In this document: piece by piece, positions 1 to 5,486 of the stretch
Layout of the letters: every line of letters begins with the position of its first letter
Position numbering within the stretch: position 1 is the stretch's first letter
Assembly (NCBI GenBank): GCA_026988195.1
Contig: JALSLS010000448.1
Coordinates: 1-6,962, forward strand
DNA length: 6,962 nt
Direction of reading: 5' to 3'
From: Methylomonas sp.
GTDB lineage: Bacteria; Pseudomonadota; Gammaproteobacteria; Methylococcales; Methylomonadaceae
Notes under the pieces: model-generated
The model's input: only the letters and a program-made list of their open reading frames with translations
Told to the model about the DNA's origin: nothing
Database searches by the model: none
Position numbers and translations under genes: made by a program

Positions 1-7
1 CCAAGCA

Positions 8-178
8 ACCTAGGAGGCTGTCCGAGAATAGAAATCGTCGCGAGGGAAAGGCCTTTTGAGTCAGTTTTTTCGTTCATTTGAGGCGAATAGTTGTGCTATT
101 TAACGAAAATGAACGGAAAAAGTGGCCAAAAGGACTTTTTCCGTAGCAGGTTCTCTATTCTCGGACAGCCTCCTAGGT
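8..178. mobile_element. MITE-like palindromic element with 25-bp terminal inverted repeats, no transposase
   Basis: Positions 8-32 and 154-178 are perfect inverted copies (25 bp), beginning with the palindrome CCTAGG and continuing AGGCTGTCCGAGAATAGA. The interior is also largely self-complementary: 65-79 pairs with 107-121 (15 bp, one G-T), 86-90 pairs with 96-100 near the centre, and 52-58 pairs with 127-133. The whole element can therefore fold as one long hairpin. CTAG at 10-13 and 173-176 could be a 4-bp target duplication, giving a 159-bp core (14-172) with ends GAGGCTGTCC/GGACAGCCTC; because CCTAGG is itself palindromic, target and terminus cannot be separated here. There is no open frame long enough for a transposase, so it would be a non-autonomous element moved by a transposase elsewhere. 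The exact IS family is not assigned. A large bidirectional transcription-terminating hairpin is an alternative role, but the precise long ends favour a mobile origin. Confidence 0.75.
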
Positions 179-180
179 AA

Positions 181-315
181 CAATTCAATGGCTTGAGTGC
201 TGCCAATGAACGGTATGATACCGTCGATATTAGATACACACCACGGGAAGCACGGGAAATTACTTTGCAGAAAGGGTTAACCCCTTATGTTCCTGATAAT
301 AAATTAGACAACTAA
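181..315 (+). pseudogene. Possible 3' remnant of a plus-strand gene next to the inserted element
   Basis: A plus-strand frame is open for 44 codons from 181 to the TAA at 313-315, reading from Q-F-N-G-L-S-A-A-N-E to P-D-N-K-L-D-N. The peptide is mixed and charged and looks protein-like, but I recognise no family. The in-frame triplet just upstream, 178-180 at the edge of the palindromic element, is TAA, and there is no in-frame ATG or GTG start, so it cannot be expressed as it stands from an ordinary start. It would be the C-terminus of a gene convergent with tRNA-Pro, cut off by the insertion. Forty-four codons without a stop is not rare by chance, and the minus strand here has stops, so coding is a suggestion only. 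If one CTAG copy and the element are removed, the join still leaves the TAA in this frame; joining at the CAA shared by 6-8 and 181-183 would instead open it. Confidence 0.3.
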
Positions 316-333
316 ACTTTCAACTCTCTATAA

Positions 334-362
334 GACCCATTAAATCAACAATTTAATTGGTC
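334..362. terminator. AT-rich hairpin overlapping the tRNA-Pro 3' end, possible weak or bidirectional terminator
   Basis: GACC (334-337) plus ATTAAAT (339-345) pairs with ATTTAAT (351-357) plus GGTC (359-362) around a 5-nt loop, with one internal mismatch. It sits between the stop of the plus-strand frame (315) and the end of tRNA-Pro, and its right arm includes the encoded CCA. No T-run follows it on either strand, so it is not a standard intrinsic terminator. It could affect tRNA 3' processing or simply mark the end of both transcripts. Confidence 0.3.
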
Positions 363-434
363 GGGACGGCGGGATTCGAACCCACGACCCCTTGTCCCCC
401 AGACAAGTGCGCTACCAAACTGCGCTACGCCCCG
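358..434 (-). tRNA. tRNA-Pro, anticodon GGG, CCA encoded
   Basis: The minus strand folds as a 77-nt tRNA. The acceptor stem is CGGGGCG (434-428) pairing with CGTCCCG, with one G-U, followed by discriminator A (361) and genome-encoded CCA (360-358). The anticodon arm is CTTGT-loop-ACAAG with loop CTGGGGG, so the anticodon is GGG, reading CCC and CCU proline codons. The T-arm carries GGTTCGAATCC and the D-arm carries AGCGCAGTTTGGTAGCGC. It lies 108 bp after the stop of the MerR-like gene in the same direction. No convincing sigma-70 promoter is visible just upstream, so it may be read through from the cluster or use a weak promoter. No mismatch or missing base suggests loss of function. Confidence 0.97.
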
Positions 435-450
435 AGAATTGATTTTTTGA

Positions 451-472
451 GTAGCCAATGAACATTGGCTAC
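451..472. repeat. Perfect 10-bp inverted repeat with 2-bp spacer upstream of tRNA-Pro
   Basis: GTAGCCAATG (451-460) and CATTGGCTAC (463-472) are exact inverse copies separated by AA. The centre lies about 27 bp upstream of the tRNA 5' end. On neither strand does a T-run follow, which argues against an intrinsic terminator. The length and perfection fit either a protein operator or an RNA hairpin between the MerR-like gene and the tRNA. Which of these it is cannot be decided from the sequence. Confidence 0.55.
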
Positions 473-488
473 ATGTAACCGAACAGCC

Positions 489-536
489 ATTCTACAATAT
501 CTAAAAGACTTTTGACAGCCAAAAGTACTGTAGAAT
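489..536 (-). terminator. Nested hairpin just after the MerR-like gene, possible weak terminator
   Basis: An outer stem pairs 489-496 (ATTCTACA) with 529-536 (TGTAGAAT), and inside it 508-514 (ACTTTTG) pairs with 520-526 (CAAAAGT) around a 5-nt loop. Both stems are perfect. In the direction of transcription the structure begins 6 nt after the regulator stop codon, and the inner hairpin is followed by CTTTT, a short U-rich stretch. The stems are AT-rich, so termination would be partial at best and leave read-through to the tRNA possible. Confidence 0.45.
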
Positions 537-542
537 TTTATA

Positions 543-896
543 TTATTTCAATAACTCTAAGATATCTTCTAACTCACCAATCATTTGATGAATCAATTGT
601 TTACTTCTCGTAGAGTCATCTTTCACATCATCACTAGCCAAGTGAACTCTCGCCCCACCGATTGTATAACCTTGCTCATACAATAAGGAACGAATTTGGC
701 GAATCATCAATACATCATTGCGTTGATAATATCGACGATTACCGCGTCTTTTAACGGGGTTTAGCTCGGTAAACTCTTGCTCCCAATAACGAAGTACATG
801 AGGTTTAACCCCACAGAGTTCACTTACCTCACCAATAGTGAAATATCTTTTTGCCGGTATCGCTGGCAATTCGTTATTATTACTCGGTTCCAGCAT
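543..896 (-). CDS. MerR-family transcriptional regulator encoded downstream of ihfA
   Basis: A 117-residue DNA-binding protein. The MerR helix-turn-helix spans about residues 18-43 (YFTIGEVSELCGVKPHVLRYWE) and is followed by a wing with RRGNRRYY at 51-57 and the second helix pair DVLMIRQIRSLLYEQGYTI at 62-79. The C-terminal part (about 95-117) is a short amphipathic helix suited to dimerisation. There is one cysteine (C28, inside the HTH) and no metal-binding cysteine pair, so it is not a CueR/ZntR/MerR-type metal sensor despite the frequent labelling of such proteins; its signal is unknown. The ATG at 896 lies inside the end of ihfA (17-nt overlap) with AGGG about 9 nt upstream, indicating translational coupling. 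A close relative is known after ihfA in pseudomonads and other gammaproteobacteria, so the linkage is old. Target genes are not evident; an inverted repeat lies at 451-472. Confidence 0.9.
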   Translation of the reverse strand: MLEPSNNNELPAIPAKRYFTIGEVSELCGVKPHVLRYWEQEFTELNPVKRRGNRRYYQRNDVLMIRQIRSLLYEQGYTIGGARVHLASDDVKDDSTRSKQLIHQMIGELEDILELLK

Positions 897-1176
897 ATTG
901 CTCTACCCTAGCTTTTAGTTTTTGACCTGATCTGAATGTTACCACACGGCGTGCCGAAATGGGGATTTCCTCACCCGTTTTTGGGTTTCTTCCAGGACGA
1001 CTACTTTTATCTCTTAATTCAAACTTGCCAAACCCAGAAATTTTAACTTGCTCTCCGTTTTCTAAAGAACTTTTAATTTCTTCAAAAAACAATTCAATCA
1101 TTTCTTTGGCTTCTCGTTTATTTAATCCTAACTCATCAAATAAACGCTCTGCAAAATCAGCCTTTGTTAATGCCAT
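880..1176 (-). CDS. ihfA: Integration host factor subunit alpha
   Basis: A 98-residue member of the HU/IHF family (E. coli IHF-alpha has 99), which pairs with IHF-beta and bends DNA sharply at specific sites, acting in the nucleoid, sigma-54 promoters, recombination and replication. The N-terminal helices (3-43) form the dimer body. The family signature GFGKFELRDKSSRPGRNPKTG occupies about 48-68 and contains the intercalating Pro at position 65. The start MALTKA matches family starts. Its Shine-Dalgarno GAGGGA (1185-1190) lies in the last codons of pheT, and only 4 nt separate the pheT stop from the ATG, so translation is probably coupled. One difference from E. coli is FRSGQ in place of FRPGQ near the C-terminus. 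The sequence looks fully functional. In E. coli ihfA is also in the pheST operon. Confidence 0.97.
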   Translation of the reverse strand: MALTKADFAERLFDELGLNKREAKEMIELFFEEIKSSLENGEQVKISGFGKFELRDKSSRPGRNPKTGEEIPISARRVVTFRSGQKLKARVEQYAGTE

Positions 1177-1180
1177 TCAA

Positions 1181-3556
1181 TTAATCCCTCAGTTTTGCAT
1201 TGATATTGATACTTAACGCTTCTAATACATTGTTAAATATAGCATCAATTTTAGAATCTGTAAGTGTTTGTATTGCGTCTTGTAAAAATAAACTTAAAGC
1301 AACACTTTTATAGCCTTCATCCACACCTTCACCCCGATAAATATCGAATATTTGCACGTCTTTAATAACGACCTCATTGCAAGCATGTATATTTTTGATT
1401 ATCTCAGCTGCCGTTATTTTTTCTTCCACCAGTAACGCCATATCACGTTTAACGGATGGAAATTTTGAAAGCACTTCAAATTTAGGTATAGCTTTGTTGA
1501 AAACCAAAGCCTGATCTAATTCAAATAAAAATACGGGTGTTTCAAAGCCTAATTGTTTTTCTAGAGTTGGATGAAGCATTCCCATAACACCAATAGATGC
1601 ACCAGTAGCATTAAACATTTCAGCACATTGGCCTGGGTGTAAGGCGGAGTGTTTAACTGCAGAATATTGCACATCACAATCAGTCAAATGAAAAAGGGCT
1701 TCTAAATCCCCTTTTAGGTCAAAAAAATCAACTTTTCTAGTTTTTTCAGCCCATTGCTCTGCAAACACATTACCTAGCACTAGACCCGATAGCATTTTTT
1801 GCTGAACTGTTTCATTATTTAGTTTAATAAAACGCAATCCTGATTCAAATAAACGCACCCTACTTTGCTGACGCTTTGTATTATAAAGTGCGGCATTTAG
1901 CAACCCACACCATAGAGTGGTACGCATCACTGATAATTCTGAAGAGATTGGGTTTTTTAAGCGAATTAATTCATCGTTTGGAGCAATAGCGGCCTGAATT
2001 TCCTCATCGACAAAGCTATAGGTAATCGCTTCTTGATAACCTCTATCAACCAGTAAATCTTCAACTCTTGCTATCGGCAGTACCGCTTCTTCAGCTTTCC
2101 CAAGCTCAGAACGCATCAACAAACTACTATTGGGTAGGTTATTGTAGCCGTAAATGCGGCCTACTTCTTCCAATAAATCTGCTTCAATCGCTATATCAAA
2201 ACGACAGCCTGGAGGTGTAATATTCCAGCCTTCAGCATGTTTTTCAACTTGCATACCTAGGCCATTAAATATTTCAGTCACATCGTCATTAGCCATGCTA
2301 ATGCCTAAAACCTTTTCAATGCGCTGCTGCCTTAATGTAACCGCTTGTCTTTTTGGTAAATGAGCTGCCGAGCTTACTTCTGTAATAGGCCCGACACTGC
2401 CATCAGTAATTTCAACGATTAATTGTGTAGCTCGCTCAATCGCTCGTTGCTGCAAAGTAAAATCTACCCCGCGTTCAAAACGGTGCGAAGAGTCAGTATG
2501 CAGTCCAAAATTGCGTGCTTTTCCTGCAATGGAAATCGGTGTAAAGAATGCACATTCCAAGAAAATATCATTAGTTTGATCTGTTACAGAGGTTGCTTCA
2601 CCCCCCATCACTCCAGCTAAAGCCAACACTTGCTTGTCATCTGCGATAACCAAGGCTTCACCATCTAACTTGATAGTTTGATCATTCAATAAAGCCAGTT
2701 CTTCACCTTTATTACCTACACGTACGGTAATTGAACCCGTCAATTTATCCGCATCAAAAGCATGTAGTGGTTGACCTAACTCTAATAATACATAATTGGT
2801 GACATCAACAATAGGCCCTAAACTACGAAGACCAGAACGTCTTAAAGCTTCTTGCATCCATAATGGCGTTTCTGCATTAGGATTAACGTTTTTAATTAAA
2901 CACCCCAAATAACGAGGACAAGCCTGTTCATTTTCTACAGTGACATTAATCACTGATTGATGCGTTACTTCAATAGGCGACACTTCAACAGCTGTCCAGT
3001 CCATTTTATTCAGAACCGCTATTTCCCTAGCAACACCTTCCACACTTAAACAGTCTGCACGATTAGGTGTTAAATCCAGTTCAATAATTTTATCGTCTAA
3101 AGATAAATACTCACGAATATCCGTTCCAACAGGCGCATCCTCAAACAACTCCATTAAGCCATCTGCATCCGCTGCAAGACCAAGCTCTTTTTCAGAGCAT
3201 AGCATTCCCAGTGATAACTCACCTCGCAGCTTTGATTTTTTTATCTTGAAATTGCCAGGTAAAACAGCACCAATCAATGCAGCAGGAATCTTCAAGCCTA
3301 CTCTTACATTACTGGCACCACAAACGATTTGTATGGGCTCTGCTTCTCCAACTGCAACCTGACAAACTCTTAATTTGTCTGCATTGGAGTGTGGCTCCAT
3401 AGAAACAACCTCACCAACCACCACACCTGAAAATTCAGCTGCTGCAGGTTTAACAGAGTCAACCTCCAATCCAGCCATAGTCAGCTGTTCTACAAGTTCT
3501 TCAGTTGTAACAGGTGGATTGACTAGCTCTCTTAACCAAGCTTCACTAATTTGCAT
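1181..3556 (-). CDS. pheT: Phenylalanyl-tRNA synthetase beta subunit
   Basis: The 791-residue beta subunit (E. coli 795) of the alpha2-beta2 enzyme that charges tRNA-Phe in the cytoplasm. Domains in order: N-terminal B1; an EMAP/tRNA-binding fold (about 40-150) with the hallmark GMLCSEKELG; the B3/B4 editing domain (about 210-400) with VTNYVLLELGQPLHAFD and GLHTDSSHRFERGVD, which hydrolyses Tyr-tRNA-Phe; the B5 DNA/tRNA-fold domain (about 400-480) ending in DLLEEVGRIYGYNNLP; a catalytic-like core that contacts the alpha subunit; and a ferredoxin-fold anticodon-binding domain (about 693-791) with KFPSVKRDMAL. The ATG at 3556 has AGGA (3564-3567) 7 nt upstream and follows pheS by 14 nt. Length is normal and no frameshift is seen. 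Plus-strand frames inside it are antisense shadows. Confidence 0.98.
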   Translation of the reverse strand: MQISEAWLRELVNPPVTTEELVEQLTMAGLEVDSVKPAAAEFSGVVVGEVVSMEPHSNADKLRVCQVAVGEAEPIQIVCGASNVRVGLKIPAALIGAVLPGNFKIKKSKLRGELSLGMLCSEKELGLAADADGLMELFEDAPVGTDIREYLSLDDKIIELDLTPNRADCLSVEGVAREIAVLNKMDWTAVEVSPIEVTHQSVINVTVENEQACPRYLGCLIKNVNPNAETPLWMQEALRRSGLRSLGPIVDVTNYVLLELGQPLHAFDADKLTGSITVRVGNKGEELALLNDQTIKLDGEALVIADDKQVLALAGVMGGEATSVTDQTNDIFLECAFFTPISIAGKARNFGLHTDSSHRFERGVDFTLQQRAIERATQLIVEITDGSVGPITEVSSAAHLPKRQAVTLRQQRIEKVLGISMANDDVTEIFNGLGMQVEKHAEGWNITPPGCRFDIAIEADLLEEVGRIYGYNNLPNSSLLMRSELGKAEEAVLPIARVEDLLVDRGYQEAITYSFVDEEIQAAIAPNDELIRLKNPISSELSVMRTTLWCGLLNAALYNTKRQQSRVRLFESGLRFIKLNNETVQQKMLSGLVLGNVFAEQWAEKTRKVDFFDLKGDLEALFHLTDCDVQYSAVKHSALHPGQCAEMFNATGASIGVMGMLHPTLEKQLGFETPVFLFELDQALVFNKAIPKFEVLSKFPSVKRDMALLVEEKITAAEIIKNIHACNEVVIKDVQIFDIYRGEGVDEGYKSVALSLFLQDAIQTLTDSKIDAIFNNVLEALSININAKLRD

Positions 3557-3570
3557 GATTCAATCCTGCC

Positions 3571-4590
3571 TTAATTAAATTGTTCTAAAAATTTAAGATC
3601 GTTTTCGAAAAACATTCTTAAATCATTAATTCCGTAACGTAGCATCGCTAAACGCTCAACCCCCATACCAAAAGCAAACCCTGTAAACTCATCACTATTG
3701 ATATCAACTGATTTAAAGACTTCTGGGTGAATCATTCCACACCCCATCACTTCTAACCAGCCAGTATGACCACAGACGCGACAACCTTTGCCGTCACACA
3801 TGACACATTCAATATCGACTTCTGCTGAAGGCTCAGTAAATGGAAAATATGAGGGTCTAAAACGCACTTCAATATCTTTTTCGAAAAAAGCACGTAGAAA
3901 TTCGTAAACCACACCCTTTAAATCAGCAAAACTGACATCAGTATCAACCAAAAAGCCTTCTACCTGATGAAACATTGGGGTATGGGTTACATCTGAATCA
4001 CAACGATAAACACGCCCAGGCGCAATAACCTTTAAGGGTGGTTTGTTAGCTTCCATTGCACGAATTTGAACCGGTGATGTATGTGTCCTTAATACCGTAT
4101 GCGGGTCAAAATAGAAAGTATCATGCATGGCTCTGGCAGGATGGTGTGCCGGAATATTCAATGCTTCAAAATTATGATAGTCATCTTCAATTTCTGGCCC
4201 TTCAACAACATTAAAGCCAACACTAGCAAAGATTTTGGAAATTCGTCTTAAAGTAATGGTTACTGGATGAAGGCCTGCTACAGACTGCCCTCTCCCTGGC
4301 AAGCTGACATCTACAGACTCACTGGCTAGCCTTTCATCTAAAGCAGCTTTTTGCATAGCTGTTTTGGATTGCTCCAGTTGCTGTTGGAATTCAGATTTTG
4401 CTTTATTGATAACTTGACCAACTTCACGTCGTTGATCTGGCTCAAGCTTACCCAGCTCCTTCATCTGTAGGGTAAATGCGCCCTTTTTTCCCAGATAGGA
4501 AACTCTTACTTGGTCTAATTGGGTAAGGTCTGTTGATTCTGCAATTGCTTGTAAGCCTTGCGAGAGAATTTCTTGGAGATTAGCTGACAC
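3571..4590 (-). CDS. pheS: Phenylalanyl-tRNA synthetase alpha subunit
   Basis: The catalytic class II subunit of PheRS. After an N-terminal coiled-coil tRNA-binding arm (about 1-100), the core carries GPEIEDDYHNFEALNIPAHHPA, motif 2 around GRVYRCDSDVTHTPMFHQ, and motif 3 GFAFGMGVERLAMLRYGI; the Ala in GFAFG is the residue that sets the Phe pocket in E. coli. Unlike E. coli it has a four-cysteine insert (C-x2-C-x4-C-x2-C) before GWLEVMGCGM, a variant I know from many other bacterial PheS. Two GTG starts are possible: 4602 (343 residues) and 4590 (339). I chose 4590 because it aligns with the E. coli first residue (M-S-x-L) and has a weak GAG 7 nt upstream, whereas 4602 has no Shine-Dalgarno. 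The weak GTG start is itself unusual for a highly expressed gene. It is co-transcribed with pheT, 14 nt downstream. Confidence 0.97.
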   Translation of the reverse strand: MSANLQEILSQGLQAIAESTDLTQLDQVRVSYLGKKGAFTLQMKELGKLEPDQRREVGQVINKAKSEFQQQLEQSKTAMQKAALDERLASESVDVSLPGRGQSVAGLHPVTITLRRISKIFASVGFNVVEGPEIEDDYHNFEALNIPAHHPARAMHDTFYFDPHTVLRTHTSPVQIRAMEANKPPLKVIAPGRVYRCDSDVTHTPMFHQVEGFLVDTDVSFADLKGVVYEFLRAFFEKDIEVRFRPSYFPFTEPSAEVDIECVMCDGKGCRVCGHTGWLEVMGCGMIHPEVFKSVDINSDEFTGFAFGMGVERLAMLRYGINDLRMFFENDLKFLEQFN

Positions 4591-4711
4591 AGCACTGCTC
4601 ACTATGTAGTATTTAATGAGAATAGAAAAAGCCAGAAGATACTGCTTAATAATTTAAAAAATTACTGCAACTTTCTTCTCTAACTTGTTTCTTAAGAATT
4701 AGGGAGTAGTC

Positions 4712-4740
4712 TTCACCCTCTTCCAAACGAAGAGAGTGAA
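4712..4740 (-). promoter_or_regulatory. 12-bp hairpin in the rplT-pheS leader, possible attenuation or processing element
   Basis: TTCACCCTCTTC (4712-4723) pairs with GAAGAGAGTGAA (4729-4740) around a 5-nt loop, 12 pairs with one G-U in the transcript. It lies in the leader of pheS. No T-run follows it, so it is not itself a standard terminator. E. coli pheST is controlled by attenuation through a Phe-rich leader peptide (pheM) at this place, but here I find no ATG and no Phe-codon cluster in the spacer. An antiterminator arm, an RNase III-type processing site or a protein-binding hairpin are all possible. Confidence 0.45.
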
Positions 4741-4743
4741 TCT

Positions 4744-4768
4744 AAAAATAACGACTAAGCGCTATTTT
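4744..4768 (-). terminator. Candidate intrinsic terminator or attenuator just after rplT
   Basis: On the minus strand AAAATAGCG (4768-4760) pairs with CGTTATTTT (4753-4745) around a 6-nt loop, nine pairs with one G-U, and the 3' arm runs into T5. It begins 7 nt after the rplT stop codon. The A-rich/U-rich flanks resemble an intrinsic terminator, but the GC core is only about three pairs, so termination would be partial. That would lower pheST expression relative to the ribosomal protein genes, as expected at this junction. Confidence 0.4.
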
Positions 4769-4775
4769 CGTCTTT

Positions 4776-5141
4776 TTAAGAAACTTTACTTTGATTTGCT
4801 TTAGCAATCTCAGCAATTTTTGCAAAAGCTTCCATATCACGTACAGCGATATCAGCTAAAACCTTACGATCAATTGCTACATTCGCTTTAGTTAAACCGT
4901 TGATAAAACGACTGTATGACATACCACACAAACGAGCCGCCGCATTAATACGAACGATCCATAACGCACGAAATTGACGTTTCTTTTGTTTACGGTCACG
5001 GTAAGCATATTGCCCCGCTTTAATAACTGCTTGTTTAGCAACGCGATAAACTCTACTACGTGCACCGTAGTAACCTTTCGCTTGCTTTAAAACTTTTTTA
5101 TGTCTTGCTCTGGCAGTGACGCCGCGTTTAACTCTAGCCAT
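4776..5141 (-). CDS. rplT: 50S ribosomal protein L20
   Basis: A 121-residue basic protein (E. coli 118) needed for early 50S assembly, binding 23S rRNA. The start MARVKRGVTARARHKKVLKQAKGYYG and the core AYRDRKQKKRQFRALWIVRINAAAR (about 45-70) are family hallmarks. The first 60 residues are the extended basic tail, and the rest is the globular RNA-binding domain. The ATG at 5141 has AGGA (5149-5152) about 7 nt upstream. It follows rpmI by 16 nt, so the two are translated together. In E. coli L20 also represses its own operon by binding mRNA ahead of rpmI; the spacer at 5353-5486 contains candidate structure for this. Confidence 0.99.
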   Translation of the reverse strand: MARVKRGVTARARHKKVLKQAKGYYGARSRVYRVAKQAVIKAGQYAYRDRKQKKRQFRALWIVRINAAARLCGMSYSRFINGLTKANVAIDRKVLADIAVRDMEAFAKIAEIAKANQSKVS

Positions 5142-5157
5142 GATTCTTTCCTATTAA

Positions 5158-5352
5158 TTAAGCGTAAGGTAACAAACGTGCAACCATTGGCACATCTGAA
5201 GGGTGTATGCTAGCTGCTTTACGCAACTGTCTTTTACGCTTAGTCGTTTTCTTAGTTAAGATATGGCGACGGTGAGCTTGTCCACATTTAAAACCGCTTT
5301 TAGTTTTTTTAAACCTTTTAGCAGTACCACTATGGGTTTTCATTTTAGGCAT
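5158..5352 (-). CDS. rpmI: 50S ribosomal protein L35
   Basis: A 64-residue, very basic protein (E. coli 65) of the large ribosomal subunit. MPKMKTHSGTAKRFKKT at the N-terminus and HRRHILTKKTTKRKRQLR in the middle are diagnostic. The ATG at 5352 has GGAG (5360-5363) 7 nt upstream; the next in-frame ATG (5343) is inside the conserved MPKMKTH and is rejected as a start. It lies 134 nt after infC and 16 nt before rplT. In E. coli this gene is the primary target of L20 repression, with rplT coupled to it. Confidence 0.99.
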   Translation of the reverse strand: MPKMKTHSGTAKRFKKTKSGFKCGQAHRRHILTKKTTKRKRQLRKAASIHPSDVPMVARLLPYA

Positions 5353-5385
5353 TTGTTTTCTCCAATATAATTAAAACATCCCTGA

Positions 5386-5476
5386 GATTCAAACCCGATA
5401 AGGCAAAATGCATGGCCCGATCGAATGAGTTACATCAAAACGATGTATTTAACGACTCATCCTGAATCGTAAGGAT
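5386..5476 (-). promoter_or_regulatory. Structured infC-rpmI spacer, candidate L20 translational operator
   Basis: In the spacer ahead of rpmI, 5431-5436 pairs with 5442-5447 (TACATC/GATGTA, 5-nt loop), and the outer arm 5425-5430 pairs with 5455-5460 (ATGAGT/ACTCAT), leaving a 7-nt bulge on one side. A second small stem, 5459-5463 with 5472-5476, competes with the outer arm. Its loop can make a 6-bp pseudoknot with 5386-5391 (GATTCA with TGAATC in the RNA), about 25 nt upstream of the rpmI Shine-Dalgarno. In E. coli a pseudoknot in the same spacer is the L20 repression site. The similarity here is of place and general form; the sequence match to the E. coli operator was not tested. Confidence 0.45.
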
Positions 5477-5486
5477 TTAAAACCCT

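Noticed and set aside
242..258. Tandem CACGGGAAG-like direct repeat
   Set aside because: Only two short copies, inside a possibly coding stretch; not enough for a repeat array or CRISPR.
959..1216. Plus-strand 85-codon open frame
   Set aside because: Antisense to ihfA and the end of pheT, with no family resemblance; a shadow of well-supported genes.
2154..2620. Two plus-strand open frames of 65-69 codons
   Set aside because: Both are antisense to the middle of pheT, which is full-length and conserved.
3375..3578. Plus-strand 67-codon open frame
   Set aside because: Antisense to the pheT N-terminus and the pheS-pheT junction; no supporting signals.
4689..4698. TTCTTAAGAA palindrome in the pheS leader
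   Set aside because: A 10-bp AT-rich palindrome is easily found by chance and has no T-run or other context.
4660..4729. TTG-initiated 26-codon minus-strand frame as a pheM-type leader peptide
   Set aside because: It contains only one Phe codon, has no clear ribosome site and overlaps the hairpin; it does not resemble an attenuator peptide.
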